Positions 1 through 10,180 of a DNA stretch of 64,000 nucleotides are shown piece after piece. Every line of letters starts with the position of its first letter. Positions within the stretch are counted from its first letter, which is position 1. The DNA comes from Loripinus fragilis (taxonomy: Eukaryota; Mollusca; Bivalvia; Lucinida; Lucinidae), in NCBI GenBank assembly GCA_964019695.1, contig OZ026515.1:129726849-129790848 (forward strand), written 5' to 3'. The notes beneath the pieces were generated by a model, which was not told the origin of the DNA, did not search any database, and was given only the letters and a program-made list of their open reading frames with translations. A program made the position numbers and the translations under genes.

Positions 1-274
1 AGGAATGTCGCCAGAGTGTGAAAAACAGTTTGGATCCCAATCAGACTCGATGCTTTGCCGTGCCTGATCAGGGTCAAAACTGTTTGCAGAGAGTATCAAC
101 AGACGATGGTATCAGGCAAAACGTGTTTGAAATATAGTATACAGAGTGGGTCATGTGTTGTAGCATTTGTTGATTTATATATTCATATACGAGTATATAT
201 GCAAGCGTGCGTGCCAGAGTTTCTTCATTTATGTAATATAGGGCTTTCAACGGATAATGCGACAATCATTTGGG

Positions 275-285
275 TTTCTTTCTGG
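275..285 (-). promoter_or_regulatory. Purine-rich element after the gene, like a histone downstream element
   Basis: On the minus strand it reads CCAGAAAGAAA and begins 9 nt after the hairpin. From memory, the metazoan histone downstream element bound by U7 snRNA is close to CAAGAAAGA, and 8 of 9 bases agree. It is kept in the other units, with one change seen near 51.27 kb. The similarity is visible, but the function is inferred. Confidence 0.45.
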
Positions 286-294
286 TAATTTTTG

Positions 295-309
295 GTCCAT
301 TATTTGGAC
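295..309 (-). terminator. Candidate histone-type 3'-end hairpin of copy 1
   Basis: A 5-bp stem (GTCCA paired with TGGAC) closes a 5-nt AT-only loop, 43 nt after the stop codon. This is the distance expected of a histone mRNA stem-loop. No AATAAA follows within several hundred bases on the minus strand. The hairpin is kept in the other units: near 41-50 kb only the loop changes, whereas the units at about 6.85 and 19.95 kb lose one pair. It is not a canonical histone stem-loop, which has a 6-bp stem and a 4-nt U-rich loop. Confidence 0.5.
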
Positions 310-352
310 AACTAAACTGGTTACAGAATGTGATCTGAGTTGATTGACTAGT

Positions 353-667
353 CTATAAGTCGTCATCAGAAATCAATTCGTCATACTCGACATCGTCGTC
401 TTTGTTGAGCTGGCTTCTCAAATGAAGTATTTCATTTCTCTTCATGTCTGCGTAGTGGTAGTACTGCTTGACCAACCCTTCTTCTATCATAATGCGCAAT
501 CGTAGAGGGAATCGCAAAGTCTTGTAGTCATTGGATCTTGCAGACTGGTAGCGTTTCTTTAGACCATGTAGCCTGGTGTTGAGAAGCAGAATCTGGTCAC
601 AAGCTCGGTTGAATCGTCTCTGAGTTTCGTACAGCTGGACGCCCATCTCAAACTTCTTCATACCCAT
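353..667 (-). CDS. Unrecognised 104-aa helical protein with acidic tail, array copy 1 (S95Y)
   Basis: I do not recognise this protein. The consensus has heptads L12/T15, F19/A22, I26/L29, L33/L36, Y40/A43, then P54 as the only proline, then a second heptad series I59, V66, A73, I80, L87. This fits two coiled-coil helices joined at a hinge. Residues 1-87 are strongly basic and 89-104 are acidic, with serines in acidic context that casein kinase 2 could use. There is one cysteine (C23), and no signal peptide, membrane segment or zinc motif. The start chosen is the first of two close ATGs because it has A at -3 and G at +4 and lies 36 nt from a predicted initiator. The gene is intronless and ends in TAG. 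Copy 1 carries S95Y and a silent change at N46, both shared with copies 6 and 14. Coding status rests on promoter, 3' signals and conservation; function is unknown. Confidence 0.75.
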   Translation of the reverse strand: MGMKKFEMGVQLYETQRRFNRACDQILLLNTRLHGLKKRYQSARSNDYKTLRFPLRLRIMIEEGLVKQYYHYADMKRNEILHLRSQLNKDDDVEYDELISDDDL

Positions 668-702
668 AATGCTGTGTTATTCGTAGTTTGTGAAAGTAAA
701 AT

Positions 703-703
703 T
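703..703 (-). promoter_or_regulatory. Predicted transcription start (initiator) of copy 1
   Basis: The minus strand around this A reads TCAATTT, which fits the YYANWYY initiator pattern, and it lies 30 nt downstream of the first T of TATAAA. In the second spacer type the local sequence is different (CCATTCT) but still fits the pattern one base further on. The spacing is what makes this convincing. Confidence 0.6.
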
Positions 704-727
704 GAGCAAACCTCTAGATTTCTTGCA

Positions 728-733
728 TTTATA
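728..733 (-). promoter_or_regulatory. TATA box of copy 1
   Basis: TATAAA on the minus strand, in the context GGTATAAATGC, is present at the same offset in every copy checked (for example 4006-4011 and 38398-38403). Its distance to the initiator is 30-31 nt. Confidence 0.75.
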
Positions 734-797
734 CCAAATAAAGCTTGTCTGTGAGACCTTCATGCCAAATGAGTGCAAGCGATAATTAGAGCTTGTG

Positions 798-802
798 CCA
801 AT
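798..802 (-). promoter_or_regulatory. CCAAT box (inverted) of copy 1
   Basis: GCCAATCAG on the plus strand, ATTGGC in the direction of transcription, lies about 95-99 nt upstream of the predicted start site. This is a good NF-Y-type site at the usual distance and is conserved in the array. Confidence 0.65.
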
Positions 803-940
803 CAGTAACGCCCGCACCCATACGCCTGGCCACGTTAATTACAGAGTCGATGCTTGGTTTACTTTCTCAGATGACAGCATTAATCAGCCATGAAACGCCA
901 TTGACTTTTCTATAGTTTAGAAACAGTCTCTCATTAACCT

Positions 941-1289
941 TTTTATACTGAAGACCCATAAACATTTTTAGCAAACAGTGAAGACCCAGATGAAATGCCA
1001 CAAAACACAACATAACCGTTTCTTAAAGTAAAAACAATCTTCAGGAATATAAAACATCATAATTTATAAATTCCAAGCTTTTATCCCTTAAAATTTATGA
1101 TGGACGATTCCAACCTTATCATTAAACCCTGTGTGGGAAAATCCATAGGTTTACAAAGGGTTAACAAAACTTGAGTTAATCGCTGAAACTGTACTTCAAA
1201 TGCATGTAACTTTTTTTTATTTATGGACATATTTGGTTAAAATTTGCAGCAAATAGATTTGATAGATTCCCTTTATCATTTGTGTTATG
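941..1289. other. AT-rich spacer with no gene
   Basis: There are no convincing genes here. It contains two copies of GAAGACCC about 30 bp apart, a short palindrome AATTTATAAATT, a pair of inverted CATCATAA/TTATGATG motifs and a T-run of variable length before 1,220. Most fixed differences between the two spacer types begin here. Confidence 0.6.
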
Positions 1290-1536
1290 CCAGGGCCCGA
1301 GGTTATAAAACATTTTTGTGCTCAATTCAACTGAGCATGAAAATTCAACTGCTCGTCAAAACTAAAATACCCTCAAATGAAGAGGATTCTTGCTTTTAGT
1401 CTCTCAAATGTTGTATTTATCCTGCTTATAAATGTTAAATTGCCAACAATTGTTTGCATTTTAGCATTTATAAGCAGTATAAATTTTATGCTCAGTTGAG
1501 TTGAGCATGAAAAAAGTTTTATTATCTCGGGGCCAG
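1290..1536. repeat. Foldback (MITE-like) element with ~55-bp inverted arms
   Basis: The left arm (1290-1344) and the right arm (1483-1536) are imperfect inverted copies of each other. They start near CCAGGGCCCGAGG and end near CTCGGGGCCAG, and each contains its own small hairpin of the TGCTCA/TGAGCA type. The interior is dominated by a second inverted repeat. No transposase is present. The element recurs once per unit, so it was captured before amplification of the array. Target-site duplications were not evident. Confidence 0.7.
1422..1477. repeat. Near-perfect palindrome at the centre of the foldback element
   Basis: A 56-bp inverted repeat with no spacer, centred between 1449 and 1450. 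In this spacer type a few pairs are mismatched. The equivalent in the second spacer type is a perfect 44-bp palindrome (see 34179-34222). It could extrude as a cruciform. Confidence 0.85.
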
Positions 1537-1663
1537 TTGTCAGTGGCCTGAGAATTGCATTTTTGCTCTGCTGGTGGGCGACAAATACTAACTCATTGCA
1601 AGTTATAATGCATCTGCTGATTATGCTCAAAATTCGCTCAGGAATGTCGCCAGAGTGTGAAAA

Positions 1664-1722
1664 ACAGTTTGGATCCCAATCAGACTCGATGCTTTGTCGT
1701 GCCTGATCAGGGTCAAAACTGT
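1664..1722. repeat. Dispersed-repeat fragment with 20-bp imperfect inverted arms
   Basis: Arms 1664-1683 and 1703-1722 match at 16 of 20 positions as an inverted repeat around a 19-bp loop. The segment includes the GGATCC and TGATCAGGGTCAAA motifs. Its chance translation on either strand gives DPDQAR- or DPNQ-type phrases that I associate, from memory only, with repeats in bivalve genomes. It occurs once per unit. Confidence 0.55.
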
Positions 1723-1831
1723 TTGCAGAGAGTATCAACAGACGATGGTATCAGGCAAAACGTGTTTGAAATATAGTATACAGAGTGGGTCATGTGTTGT
1801 AGCATTTGTTGATTCATATATTCATATACGA

Positions 1832-1853
1832 GTATATATGCATGCGTGCGTGC
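1832..1853. repeat. 22-bp alternating purine-pyrimidine tract
   Basis: A strict alternation of purine and pyrimidine, first TA steps and then GC/GT steps, sits about 140 bp beyond the 3' end of the gene. It is kept in most units but interrupted in those carrying GCAAGCG (for example copies 1, 6 and 14). Confidence 0.7.
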
Positions 1854-2015
1854 CAGAGTTTCTTCATTTATGTAATATAGGGCTTTCAACGAATAATGCG
1901 ACAATCATTTGGGTTTCTTTCTGGTAATTTTCGGTCCATTATTTGGACGAATAAACTGGTTACAGAATGTGATCTGAGTTGATTGACTAGTCTATAAATC
2001 GTCATCAGAAATCAA

Positions 2016-2306
2016 TTAGTCAGACTCGACATCGTCGTCTTTGTTGAGCTGGCTTCTCAAATGAAGTATTTCATTTCTCTTCATGTCTGCGTAGTGGTAG
2101 TACTGCTTGACCAACCCTTCTTCTATCATAATGCGCAATCGTAGAGGGAATCGTAAAGTCTTGTAGTCGTTGGATCTTGCAGACTGGTAGCGTTTCTTTA
2201 GACCATGTAGCCTGGTGTTGAGAAGCAGAATCTGGTCACAAGCTCGGTTGAATCGTCTCTGAGTTTCGTACAGCTGGACGCCCATCTCAAACTTCTTCAT
2301 ACCCAT
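2016..2306 (-). CDS. 104-aa array protein, copy 2, last 8 residues lost
   Basis: Codon 97 (GAA in the consensus) is TAA, which removes the last 8 residues of the acidic tail and leaves 96. The rest is consensus, with a silent TTA at L51. The same truncation is in copy 10, one higher-order repeat away. The helical part is complete, so the product may still function. Confidence 0.65.
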   Translation of the reverse strand: MGMKKFEMGVQLYETQRRFNRACDQILLLNTRLHGLKKRYQSARSNDYKTLRFPLRLRIMIEEGLVKQYYHYADMKRNEILHLRSQLNKDDDVESD

Positions 2307-3630
2307 AATGCTGTGTTATTCGTAGTTTGTGAAAGTAGAATGGAGCAAACCTCTAGATTTCTTGCATTTATACCAATTAAAGCTTGTCTGTGAGACCTTC
2401 ATGCCAAATGAGTGCAAGCGATAATTAGAGCTTGTGCCAATCAGTAACGCCCGCACCCATACGCCTGGCCACGTTAATTACAGAGTCGATGCTTGGTTTA
2501 CTTTCTCAGATGACAGCATTAATCAGCCATGAAACGCCATTGACTTTTCTATAGTTTAGAAACAGTCTCTCATTAACCTTTTTATACTGAAGACCCATAA
2601 ACATTTTTAGCAAACAGTGAAGACCCAGATGAAATGCCACAAAACACAACATAACCGTTTCTTAAAGTAAAAACAATCTTCAGGAATATAAAACATCATA
2701 ATTTATAAATTCCAAGCTTTTATCCCTTAAAATTTATGATGGACGATTCCAACCTTATTATTAAACCCTGTGTGGGAAAATCCATAGGTTTACAAAGGGT
2801 TAACAAAACTTGAGTTAATCGCTGAAACTGTACTTCAAATGCATGTAACTTTTTTTTATTTATGGACATATTTGGTTAAAATTTGCAGCAAATAGATTTG
2901 ATAGATTCCCTTTATCATTTGTGTTATGCCAGGGCCCGAGGTTATAAAACATTTTTGTGCTCAATTCAACTGAGCATGAAAATTCAACTGCTCGTCAAAA
3001 CTAAAATACCCTCAAATGAAGAGGATTCTTGCTTTTAGTCTCTCAAATGTTGTATTTATCCTGCTAATAAATGTTAAATTGCCAACAATTGTTGGCATTT
3101 TAACATTTATAAGCAGTATAAATTTTATGCTCAGTTGAGTTGAGCATGAAAAAAGTTTTATTATCTCGGGGCCAGTTGTCAGTGGCCTGAGAATTGCATT
3201 TTTGCTCTGCTGGTGGGCGACAAATACTAACTCATTGCAAGTTATAATGCATCTGCTGATTATGCTCAAAATTCGCTCAGGAATGTCGCCAGAGTGTGAA
3301 AAACAGTTTGGATCCCAATCAGACTCGATGCTTTGTCGTGCCTGATCAGGGTCAAAACTGTTTGCAGAGAGTATCAACAGACGATGGTATCAGGCAAAAC
3401 GTGTTTGAAATATAGTATACAGAGTGGGTCATGTGTTGTAGCATTTGTTGATTATTATATTCATATACGAGTATATATGCATGCGTGCGTGCCAGAGTTT
3501 CTTCATTTATGTAATATAGGGCTTTCAACGAATAATGCGACAATCATTTGGGTTTCTTTCTGGTAATTTTTGGTCCATTATTTGGACAACTAAACTGGTT
3601 ACAGAATGTGATCTGAGTTGATTGACTAGT

Positions 3631-3945
3631 CTATAAGTCGTCATCAGAAATCAATTCGTCAGACTCGACATCGTCGTCTTTGTTGAGCTGGCTTCTCAAA
3701 TGAAGTATTTCATTTCTCTTCATGTCTGCGTAGTGGTAGTACTGCTTGACCAACCCTTCTTCTATCATAATGCGCAATCGTAGAGGGAATCGCAAAGTCT
3801 TGTAGTCGTTGGATCTTGCAGACTGGTAGCGTTTCTTTAGACCATGTAGCCTGGTGTTGAGAAGCAGAATCTGGTCACAAGCTCGGTTGAATCGTCTCTG
3901 AGTTTCGTACAGCTGGACGCCCATCTCAAACTTCTTCATACCCAT
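3631..3945 (-). CDS. 104-aa array protein, copy 3 (consensus)
   Basis: It encodes the exact consensus protein. The base change just before the start (AAT instead of ATT) is shared with copies 7, 11 and 15, and A at -3 is retained. Its TATA box is at 4006-4011 and its CCAAT box at 4076-4080. Confidence 0.75.
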   Translation of the reverse strand: MGMKKFEMGVQLYETQRRFNRACDQILLLNTRLHGLKKRYQSARSNDYKTLRFPLRLRIMIEEGLVKQYYHYADMKRNEILHLRSQLNKDDDVESDELISDDDL

Positions 3946-5264
3946 ATTGCTGTGTTATTCGTAGTTTGTGAAAGTAGAATGGAGCAAACCTCTACATTTC
4001 TTGCATTTATACCAATTAAAGCTTGTCTGTGAGACCTTCATGCCAAATGAGTGCAAGCGATAATTAGAGCTTGTGCCAATCAGCAACGCCCGCACCCATA
4101 CGCCTGGCCACGTTAATTACAGAGTCGATGCTTGGTTTACTTTCTCAGATGACAGCATTAATCAGCCATGAAACGCCATTGACTTTTCTATAGATTAGAA
4201 ACAGTATCTCATTAACCTTTTTATACTGAAGACCCATAAACATTTTTAGCAAACAGTGAAGACCCAGATGAAATGCCACAAAACACAACATAACCGTTTC
4301 TTAAAGTAAAAACAATCTTCAGGAATATAAAACATCATAATTTATAAATTCCAAGCTTTTATCCCTTAAAATTTATGATGGACGATTCCAACCTTATTAT
4401 AAAACCCTGTGTGGGAAAATCCATAGGTTTACAAAGGGTTAACAAAACTTGAGTTAATCGCTGAAACTGTACTTCAAATGCATGTAATTTTTTTTATTTA
4501 TGGACATATTTGGTTAAAATTTGCAGCAAATAGATTTGATAGATTCCCTTTATCATTTGTGTTATGCCAGGGCCCGAGGTTATAAAACATTTTTGTGCTC
4601 AATTCAACTGAGCATGAAAATTCAACTGCTCGTCAAAACTAAAATACCCTCAAATGAAGAGGATTCTTGCTTTTAGTCTCTCAAATGTTGTATTTATCCT
4701 GCTAATAAATGTTAAATTGCCAACAATTGTTGGTATTTTAGCATTTATAAGCAGTATAAATTTTATGCTCAGTTGAGTTGAGCATGAAAAAAGTTTTATT
4801 ATCTCGGGGCCAGTTGTCAGTGGCCTGAGAATTGCATTTTTGCTCTGCTGGTGGGCGACAAATACTAACTCATTGCAAGTTATAATGCATCTGCTGATTA
4901 TGCTCAAAATTCGCTCAGGAATGTCGCCAGAGTGTGAAAAACAGTTTGGATCCCAATCAGACTCGATGCTTTGTCGTGCCTGATCAGGGTCAAAACTGCA
5001 GAGAGTATCAACAGACGATGGTATCAGGCAAAACGTGTTTGAAATTTAGTATACAGAGTGGGTCATGTGTTGTAGCATTTGTTGATTCATATATTCATAT
5101 ACGAGTATATATGCATGCGTGCGTGCCAGAGTTTCTTCATTTATGTAATATAGGGCTTTCAACGAATAATGTGACAATCATTTGGGTTTCTTTCTGGTAA
5201 TTTTCGGTCCATTATTTGGACAACTAAACTGGTTACAGAATGTGATCTGAGTTGATTGACTAGT

Positions 5265-5579
5265 CTATAAGTCGTCATCAGAAATCAATTCGTCAGACTC
5301 GACATCGTCGTCTTTGTTGAGCTGGCTTCTCAAATGAAGTATTTCATTTCTCTTCATGTCTGCGTAGTGGTAGTACTGCTTGACCAACCCTTCTTCTATC
5401 ATAATGCGCAATCGTAGAGGTAATTGCAAAGTCTTGTAGTCGTTGGATCTTGCAGACTGGTAGCGTTTCTTTAGACCATGTAGCCTGGTGTTGAGAAGCA
5501 GAATCTGGTCACAAGCTCGGTTGAATCGTCTCTGAGTTTCGTACAGCTGGACGCCCATCTCAAACTTCTTCATACCCAT
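5265..5579 (-). CDS. 104-aa array protein, copy 4 (R52Q, F53L)
   Basis: Two substitutions immediately before the hinge proline, R52Q and F53L, are shared with copies 8, 12 and 16. The spacer on its 3' side carries a 4-bp deletion in the dispersed-repeat loop (near 4998) that marks the same four units. Confidence 0.72.
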   Translation of the reverse strand: MGMKKFEMGVQLYETQRRFNRACDQILLLNTRLHGLKKRYQSARSNDYKTLQLPLRLRIMIEEGLVKQYYHYADMKRNEILHLRSQLNKDDDVESDELISDDDL

Positions 5580-6903
5580 AATGCTGTGTTATTCGTAGTT
5601 TGTGAAAGTAAAATTGAGCAAACCTCTAGATTTCTTGCATTTATACCAATTAAAGCTTGTCTGTGAGACTTTCATGCCAAATGAGTGCAAGCGATAATTA
5701 GAGCTTGTGCCAATCAGTAACGCCCGCACCCATACGCCTGGCCACGTTAATTACATAGTCGATGCTTGATTTACTTTCTCAGATGACAGCATTAATCAGC
5801 CATGAAACGCCATTGACTTTTCTATAGTTTAGAAACAGTCTCTCATTAACCTTTTTATACTGAAGACCCATAAACATTTTTAGCAAACAGTGAAGACCCA
5901 GATGAAATGCCACAAAACACAACATAACCGTTTCTTAAAGTAAAAACAATCTTCAGGAATATAAAACATCATAATTTATAAATTTCAAGCTTTTATCCCT
6001 TAAAATTTATGATGGACGATTCCAACCTTATTATAAAACCCTGTGTGGGAAAATCCATAGGTTTACAAAGGGTTAACAAAACTTGAGTTAATCGCTGAAA
6101 CTGTACTTCAAATGCATGTAACTTTTTTTTATTTATGGACATATTTGGTTAAAATTTGCAGCAAATAGATTTGATAGATTCCCTTTATCATTTGTGTTAT
6201 GCCAGGGCCCGAGGTTATAAAACATTTTTGTGCTCAATTCAACTGAGCATGAAAATTCAACTGCTCGTCAAAACTAAAATACCCTCAAATGAAGAGGATT
6301 CTTGCTTTTAGTCTCTCAAATGTTGTATTTATCCTGCTAATAAATGTTAAATTGCCAACAATTGTTGGCATTTTAACATTTATAAGCAGTATAAATTTTA
6401 TGCTCAGTTGAGTTGAGCATGAAAAAAGTTTTATTATCTTGGGGCCAGTTGTCAGTGGCCTGAGAATTGCATTTTTGCTCTGCTGGTGGGCGACAAATAC
6501 TAACTCATTGCAAGTTATAATGCATCTGCTGATTATGCTCAAAATTCGCTCAGGAATGTCGCCAGAGTGTGAAAAACAGTTTGGATCCCAATCAGACTCG
6601 ATGCTTTGTCGTGCCTGATCAGGGTCAAAACTGTTTGCAGAGCGTATCAACAGACGATGGTATCAGGCAAAACGTGTTTGAAATATAGTATACAGAGTGG
6701 GTCATGTGTTGTAGCATTTGTTGATTCATATATTCATATACGAGTATATATGCATGCGTGCGTGCCAGAGTTTCTTCATTTATGTAATATAGGGCTTTCA
6801 ACTTATAATGCGACAATCATTTGGGTTTCTTTCTGGTAATTTTCGGTCGATTATTTGGACGAATAAACTGGTTACAGAATGTGATCTGAGTTGATTGACT
6901 AGT

Positions 6904-7218
6904 CTATAAGTCGTCATCAGAAATCAATTCGTCAGACTCGACATCGTCGTCTTTGTTGAGCTGGCTTCTCAAATGAAGTATTTCATTTCTCTTCATGTCT
7001 GCGTAGTGGTAGTACTGCTTGACCAACCCTTCTTCTATCATAATGCGCAATCGTAGAGGGAATCGCAAAGTCTTGTAGTCGTTGGATCTTGCAGACTGGT
7101 AGCGTTTCTTTAGACCATGTAGCCTGGTGTTGAGAAGCAGAATCTGGTCACAAGCTCGGTTGAATCGTCTCTGAGTTTCGTACAGCTGGACGCCCATCTC
7201 AAACTTTTTCATACCCAT
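6904..7218 (-). CDS. 104-aa array protein, copy 5 (consensus)
   Basis: It encodes the consensus protein with a silent AAA at K4. Its 3' hairpin (near 6845-6860) has one arm changed from GGTCC to GGTCG, which breaks one base pair. Copy 13 has the same state. Confidence 0.75.
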   Translation of the reverse strand: MGMKKFEMGVQLYETQRRFNRACDQILLLNTRLHGLKKRYQSARSNDYKTLRFPLRLRIMIEEGLVKQYYHYADMKRNEILHLRSQLNKDDDVESDELISDDDL

Positions 7219-8542
7219 AATGCTGTGTTATTCGTAGTTTGTGAAAGTAGAATGGAGCAAACCTCTACATTTCTTGCATTTATACCAATTAAAGCTTGTC
7301 TGTGAGACCTTCATGCCAAATGAGTGCAAGCGATAATTAGAGCTTGTGCCAATCAGTAATGCCCGCACCCATACGCCTGGCCACGTTAATTACAGAGTCG
7401 ATGCTTGGTTTACTTTCTCAGATGACAGCATTAATCAGCCATGAAACGCCATTGACTTTTCTATAGTTTAGAAACAGTCTCTCATTAACCTTTTTATACT
7501 GAAGACCAATAAACATTTTTAGCAAACAGTGAAGACCCAGATGAAATGCCACAAAACACAACATAACCGTTTCTTAAAGTAAAAACAATCTTCAGGAATA
7601 TAAAACATCATAATTTATAAATTCCAAGCTTTTATCCCTTAAAATTTATGATGGACGATTCCAACCTTATTATTAAACCCTGTGTGGGAAAATCCATAGG
7701 TTTACAAAGGGTTAACAAGACTTGAGTTAATCGCTGAAACTGTACTTCAAATGCATGTAACTTTTTTTTATTTATGGACATATTTGGTTAAAATTTGCAG
7801 CAAATAGATTTGATAGATTCCCTTTATCATTTGTGTTATGCCAGGGCCCGAGGTTATAAAACATTTTTGTGCTCAATTCAACTGAGCATGAAAATTCAAC
7901 TGCTCGTCAAAACTAAAATACCCTCAAATGAAGAGGATTCTTGCTTTTAGTCTCTCAAATATTGTATTTATCCTGCTAATAAATGTTAAATTGCCAACAA
8001 TTGTTTGCATTTTAGCATTTATAAGCAGTATAAATTTTATGCTCAGTTGAGTTGAGCATGAAAAAAGTTTTATTATCTCGGGGCCAGTTGTCAGTGGCCT
8101 GAGAAATGCATTTTTGCTCTGCTGGTGGGCGACAAATACTAACTCATTGCAAGTTATAATGCATCTGCTGATTATGCTCAAAATTCGCTCAGGAATGTCG
8201 CCAGAGTGTGAAAAACAGTTTGGATCCCAATCAGACTCGATGCTTTGTCGTGCCTGATCAGGGTCAAAACTGTTTGCAGAGAGTATCAACAGACGATGGT
8301 ATCAGGCAAAACGTGTTTGAAATATAGTATACAGAGTGGGTCATGTGTTGTAGCATTTGTTGATTTATATATTCATATACGAGTATATATGCAAGCGTGC
8401 GTGCCAGAGTTTCTTCATTTATGTAATATAGGGCTTTCAACGGATAATGCGACAATCATTTGGGTTTCTTTCTGGTAATTTTTGGTCCATTATTTGGACA
8501 ACTAAACTGGTTACAGAATGTGATCTGAGTTGATTGACTAGT

Positions 8543-8857
8543 CTATAAGTCGTCATCAGAAATCAATTCGTCATACTCGACATCGTCGTCTTTGTTGAGC
8601 TGGCTTCTCAAATGAAGTATTTCATTTCTCTTCATGTCTGCGTAGTGGTAGTACTGCTTGACCAACCCTTCTTCTATCATAATGCGCAATCGTAGAGGGA
8701 ATCGCAAAGTCTTGTAGTCATTGGATCTTGCAGACTGGTAGCGTTTCTTTAGACCATGTAGCCTGGTGTTGAGAAGCAGAATCTGGTCACAAGCTCGGTT
8801 GAATCGTCTCTGAGTTTCGTACAGCTGGACGCCCATCTCAAACTTCTTCATACCCAT
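8543..8857 (-). CDS. 104-aa array protein, copy 6 (S95Y)
   Basis: It carries S95Y in the acidic tail and the silent N46 change, as in copies 1 and 14. Confidence 0.74.
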   Translation of the reverse strand: MGMKKFEMGVQLYETQRRFNRACDQILLLNTRLHGLKKRYQSARSNDYKTLRFPLRLRIMIEEGLVKQYYHYADMKRNEILHLRSQLNKDDDVEYDELISDDDL

Positions 8858-10180
8858 AATGCTGTGTTATTCGTAGTTTGTGAAAGTAAAATTGAGCAAA
8901 CCTCTAGATTTCTTGCATTTATACCAAATAAAGCTTGTCTGTGAGACCTTCATGCCAAATGAGTGCAAGCGATAATTAGAGCTTGTGCCAATCAGTAACG
9001 CCCGCACCCATACGCCTGGCCACGTCAATTACAGAGTCGATGCTTGGTTTACTTTCTCAGATGACAGCATTAATCAGCCATGAAACGCCATTGACTTTTC
9101 TATAGTTTAGAAACAGTCTCTCATTAACCTTTTTATACTGAAGACCCATAAACATTTTTAGCAAACAGTTAAGACCCAGATGAAATGCCACAAAACACAA
9201 CATAACCGTTTCTTAAAGTAAAAACAATCTTCAGGAATATAAAACATCATAATTTATAAATTCCAAGCTTTTATCCCTTAAAATTTATGATGGACGATTC
9301 CAACCTTATTATAAAACCCTGTGTGGGAAAATCCATAGGTTTACAAAGGGTTAACAAAACTTGAGTTAATCGCTGAAACTGTACTTCAAATGCATGTAAT
9401 TTTTTTTATTTATGGACATATTTGGTTAAAATTTGCAGCAAATAGAGTTGATAGATTCCCTTTATCATTTGTGTTATGCCAGGGCCCGAGGTTATAAAAC
9501 ATTTTCGTGCTCAATTCAACTGAGCATGAAAATTCAACTGCTCGTCAAAACTAAAATACCCTCAAATGAAGAGGATTCTTGCTTTTAGTCTCTCAAATAT
9601 TGTATTTATCCTGCTAATAAATGTTAAATTGCCAACAATTGTTTGCATTTTAGCATTTATAAGCAGTATAAATTTTATGCTCAGTTGAGTTGAGCATGAA
9701 AAAAGTTTTATTATCTCGGGGCCAGTTGTCAGTGGCCTGAGAAATGCATTTTTGCTCTGCTGGTGGGCGACAAATACTAACTCATTGCAAGTTATAATGC
9801 ATCTGCTGATTATGCTCAAAATTCGCTCAGGAATGTCGCCAGAGTGTGAAAAACAGTTTGGATCCCAATCAGACTCGATGCTTTGTCGTGCCTGATCAGG
9901 GTCAAAACTGTTTGCAGAGCGTATCAACAGACGATGGTATCAGGCAAAACGTGTTTGAAATATAGTATACAGAGTGGGTCATGTGTTGTAGCATTTGTTG
10001 ATTATTATATTCATATACGAGTATATATGCATGCGTGCGTGCCAGAGTTTCTTCATTTATGTAATATAGGGCTTTCAACGAATAATGCGACAATCATTTG
10101 GGTTTCTTTCTGGTAATTTTTGGTCCATTATTTGGACAACTAAACTGGTTACAGAATGTGATCTGAGTTGATTGACTAGT

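Larger units (their letters stand above)
668..940 (-). promoter_or_regulatory. Promoter and proximal upstream region of copy 1
   Basis: Reading toward the gene, there is a conserved upstream block (803-940), a CCAAT box, a TATA box, an initiator and a 36-nt leader. Its 803-940 part has almost no fixed difference between the two spacer types in the window, whereas the sequence beyond 940 has many. That marks the likely outer limit of the regulatory region. The same layout recurs at every copy: the TATA box begins 66 nt, and the CCAAT box lies 131-135 nt, upstream of the start codon. Confidence 0.75.

Noticed and set aside
55..288. Plus-strand open frames of 67-88 codons recurring in nearly every unit (for example 55-288, 4934-5200, 32720-32935)
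   Set aside because: They lie in the dispersed-repeat fragment and the 3' flank of the real gene. Their start and frame shift between units with small indels, they show no conserved promoter, and their residues vary freely. They look like chance frames.
760..775. Octamer-like ATTTGGCAT between the CCAAT and TATA boxes
   Set aside because: It has an extra base compared with the octamer ATTTGCAT and is changed further in the second spacer type, so it is not conserved.
1510..1525. AATAAA on the minus strand as a polyadenylation signal for the gene
   Set aside because: It lies about 470 nt beyond the stop of copy 2, inside the foldback arm, and is lost in the second-type units (TTTTATAATC), so it cannot be the general signal.
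1373..1738. Minus-strand frames of 85-175 codons with DPDQAR-type phrases
   Set aside because: They run through the foldback element and its palindrome, change length with each indel (121, 85, 138, 175) and are absent in most second-type units. I treat them as repeat sequence, not genes.
1713..1904. A 63-codon minus-strand frame downstream of the gene in many units
   Set aside because: It is destroyed or altered by neutral-looking changes in several units and overlaps the alternating tract. No promoter of its own is seen.
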